Shown: positions 6,023 to 7,691 of the stretch, piece after piece
Numbering within the stretch: position 1 is the stretch's first letter
How the letters are laid out: every line of letters begins with the position of its first letter
NCBI GenBank assembly: GCA_007117525.1
Contig: SKGJ01000096.1
Coordinates: 1-7,691 of the forward strand
Length of the DNA: 7,691 bases
Direction: 5' to 3'
DNA from: Alkalimonas sp.
GTDB taxonomy: Bacteria > Pseudomonadota > Gammaproteobacteria > Enterobacterales > Alteromonadaceae
Position numbers and translations under genes: made by a program
The notes under the pieces: model-generated
The model's input: only the letters and a program-made list of their open reading frames with translations
What the model was told of the DNA's origin: nothing
Databases searched by the model: none

Positions 6023-6958
6023 ATGGCGCGACGATTACCTCCGCTCAATGCGTTAAAAGCCTTTGAATCTGCTGCCCGTCATCTGAGTTTTACCAGAGCG
6101 GCCGAAGAGCTGTTTGTTACTCAGGCAGCGGTCAGCCATCAAATCAAAGCGTTGGAAGAGCACCTGGGGCTGAAACTTTTTTTGCGAAAAAACCGTGCTT
6201 TGCTGCTGACTGAAGAGGGGCAGGGCTACTTTCAGGATATTCGCGAGATCTTTTTGCAATTGCATGATGCCACCGAAAAGCTGCTGGCGCGCGGTGCCAA
6301 AGGCTCGCTGACGGTCAGCATGCAGCCCAGCTTTGCCATTCAATGGCTGGTGCCCAGGCTGAACTTGTTCAGTGAGCAGCACCCGGACATTGATGTGCGC
6401 ATTAAAGCGGTGGATCAGGACGAAGGCTCTTTGACCGACGATGTCGATGTGGCGGTTTATTATGGCCGGGGCAACTGGCGCAACCTGCGCTCGGACAAAC
6501 TGCAGGCCGAGTACCTGTTGCCGGTCTGTTCGCCCTTGCTGTTAAGCTCCGGCAAACCCTTGTCGGAAGTGACCGATTTGCGCTTTCATAACCTGCTGCA
6601 TGATGGTTCACGCAAGGCCTGGAAGTCCTGGTTCGCCAGTCAGGGTTACAAGCACTTTAATGTCAATCAGGGGCCAATTTTCAGCCATTCCTCGATGGTG
6701 CTGCAGGCGGCCATTCATGGTCAGGGCGTGGCGTTGGCGCACAATGTGCTGGCCCGGCCGGATATCAGCTCGGGCCGCTTAATCGTGCCTTTTAATCATG
6801 TGCTCTTGTCCAAGGATGCCTATTACCTGGTGTGTCGGGAAAGTCAGGCCGATTTAGGCAAAATCACCGCCTTTCGCCAATGGTTGACCGCTGTGGTGCA
6901 GCAGGAGCAGGAACAATTTAATGAGCAACAATTTACCAATGCCGTCGCCTCTGATTGA
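6023..6958 (+). CDS. gcvA: LysR-family regulator, GcvA type (glycine cleavage regulator)
   Basis: This 311-residue LysR regulator matches E. coli GcvA (about 305 residues) over its whole length. GcvA activates or, together with GcvR, represses the glycine cleavage operon gcvTHP. The start MARRLPPLNALKAFE fits the GcvA N-terminus. The winged helix-turn-helix spans about residues 21-43 (SFTRAAEELFVTQAAVSHQI). The effector domain keeps GcvA blocks such as TVSMQPSFAIQWLVPRL, DDVDVAVYYGRGNW, AEYLLPVCSPLLL, GPIFSHSSMVLQAAIHGQGVAL and YLVCRESQA. Neither gcvTHP nor gcvR is in the window, so regulation in trans is expected. It lies 36 bp after yggX, and its last 38 bp overlap the next gene in another frame. 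Many GcvA-like paralogues exist in proteobacteria, but this similarity is closer than usual for them. Confidence 0.9.
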   Translation: MARRLPPLNALKAFESAARHLSFTRAAEELFVTQAAVSHQIKALEEHLGLKLFLRKNRALLLTEEGQGYFQDIREIFLQLHDATEKLLARGAKGSLTVSMQPSFAIQWLVPRLNLFSEQHPDIDVRIKAVDQDEGSLTDDVDVAVYYGRGNWRNLRSDKLQAEYLLPVCSPLLLSSGKPLSEVTDLRFHNLLHDGSRKAWKSWFASQGYKHFNVNQGPIFSHSSMVLQAAIHGQGVALAHNVLARPDISSGRLIVPFNHVLLSKDAYYLVCRESQADLGKITAFRQWLTAVVQQEQEQFNEQQFTNAVASD

Positions 6959-7580
6959 GCGTCCGGCCAGGCCGTTCGCCCGTTTGCTACTGGCGCATGG
7001 TGCTGGCGCCGGCATGCAAAGCGACTTTATGCAGTGGCTAAGTTCGGCTTTGGTGGCCGAAGGCATCGAAGTCTGGCGCTTTAATTTTCCTTACATGCAG
7101 CAACAGTTGGCGGAGCAAAAAAAGCGGCCGCCCAACCCAATGCCAAAGCTGCAACAGGCCTTTGTTGCACAAATCCAGCAGTGCCCGCAGGATTTACCGC
7201 TCTTCATTGGCGGCAAATCCATGGGCGGACGGGTGGCATCCATGCTGGCGGTGGAAGCTAACTTGCCAATCCGGGGGGTGCTGGCCTACGGTTATCCATT
7301 TCATGCACCGGGTAAAGACCAGTACCGCACCGATCACTTTGCCGATCTGACCAGCTCACTGCTGATCCTGCAGGGTGAACGCGATACCTTTGGTAACCAG
7401 AGCGAGTTGGCCGATAAGCACTGGCCAGGGGTCAGCCTGCATTGGCTGGCGGATGGCGATCACAGTTTTAAACCCCGTAAAAAAAGCGGCCTGACCCAGG
7501 CGCAACTGATTGCTCAGGCCGCAGCCATCAGCCGGGGCTGGATGGCGTCACAGTCAGAGGTGCCACATGCCGGGCGCTAG
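6921..7580 (+). CDS. Alpha/beta hydrolase of the KANL3/Tex30-like family
   Basis: This 219-residue cytosolic protein has the small alpha/beta-hydrolase fold of the KANL3/Tex30 (COG3571) group. LLLAHGAGAGM (22-32) forms the first strand and oxyanion region. The nucleophile elbow is GGKSMGGR (97-104) with Ser100. The acid is likely Asp155 in LQGERDTFG, and the histidine is His181 in DGDHSF. There is no signal peptide or membrane segment. Substrates are unknown for the bacterial family, so an esterase or thioesterase role is only a guess. The ATG at 6921 overlaps gcvA by 38 bp and has AGGA ending 8 bases upstream. A second in-frame ATG at 6939 is a possible alternative start. The overlap, and the 14-bp overlap with the next gene, suggest translational coupling. 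Confidence 0.87.
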   Translation: MSNNLPMPSPLIERPARPFARLLLAHGAGAGMQSDFMQWLSSALVAEGIEVWRFNFPYMQQQLAEQKKRPPNPMPKLQQAFVAQIQQCPQDLPLFIGGKSMGGRVASMLAVEANLPIRGVLAYGYPFHAPGKDQYRTDHFADLTSSLLILQGERDTFGNQSELADKHWPGVSLHWLADGDHSFKPRKKSGLTQAQLIAQAAAISRGWMASQSEVPHAGR

Positions 7581-7691
7581 CTTGCTGAAGCTCAGTAACA
7601 GTCTGGCCGGACTCTATGGCGCAGCTGTGGTCGCCTTGGCGGCGGTCACCATGCACCTTGGGCTAACGCAACTGACATCAGCAGAGCTTGC
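7567..7691 (+). CDS. DUF423 family membrane protein (YgdD-like), 5' part only
   Basis: The reading frame runs open from ATG 7567 to the window edge, giving 41 complete residues. AGAGG (7556-7560) lies 6 bases upstream of the ATG. The visible part has a hydrophobic helix (LAGLYGAAVVALAAVTMHLGL) with the spacing of the first membrane segment of DUF423 proteins, where a G/A-rich helix is followed by a His in the family's GAFGAH-like region. In E. coli the DUF423 gene ygdD follows gcvA directly, so the context supports the call. It overlaps the hydrolase by 14 bp. DUF423 proteins are usually about 120-130 residues with four membrane helices, so most of the gene lies outside. Confidence 0.65.
   Translation, partial: MPGASLLKLSNSLAGLYGAAVVALAAVTMHLGLTQLTSAEL

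Overview
The window looks like chromosomal housekeeping DNA from a gammaproteobacterium. RsmC, TrmB, MutY, YggX and a GcvA-type regulator are all full length and close to their Enterobacteria/Alteromonadales counterparts, and the divergent trmB/mutY pair followed by yggX is a known gammaproteobacterial gene order. My best guess from gene content and protein style is the Alteromonadales/Rheinheimera-Alishewanella neighbourhood. That is inference, not an identification. There is no transposase, phage gene, CRISPR array, toxin-antitoxin pair or RNA gene.

Layout, left to right. Positions 1-202 are AT-rich and noncoding. They carry a good leftward sigma70-type promoter dressed with palindromes, apparently for a gene just beyond the left edge. 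Positions 203-1813 (minus) encode a membrane sensor histidine kinase with no response regulator in view. After a 176-bp divergent gap, 1990-2385 (plus) encodes a small DUF3293 protein. It converges on, and overlaps by 18 bp, the end of a minus-strand cluster of three tightly packed genes: trmB (3708-4445), rsmC (2690-3706) and a small predicted exported four-cysteine protein (2368-2685). A strong promoter at 4478-4506 drives this cluster.

The 229-bp trmB/mutY gap holds that promoter and a roughly 103-bp palindromic cluster (4529-4631) with short terminal inverted repeats around two hairpins, which resembles a REP- or MITE-like intergenic repeat. Rightward from there run mutY (4675-5676, TTG start), yggX (5714-5986), a gcvA-like LysR regulator (6023-6958), an alpha/beta hydrolase (6921-7580) and the start of a DUF423 (YgdD-like) membrane protein (7567 to the window end). 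The last three genes overlap one another and are probably translationally coupled.

Functionally, the leftward cluster modifies RNA (m7G46 of tRNA, m2G1207 of 16S rRNA). The rightward cluster starts with two genes tied to oxidative damage and iron: MutY removes A opposite 8-oxoG and carries a 4Fe-4S cluster, and YggX protects iron-sulfur proteins. I see no undescribed multi-gene system here. The items most worth a second look are the palindromic element, the palindrome-flanked promoter at the left edge, the uncharacterised exported Cys protein in the methyltransferase operon, and the unusual SAM-binding motif in RsmC.
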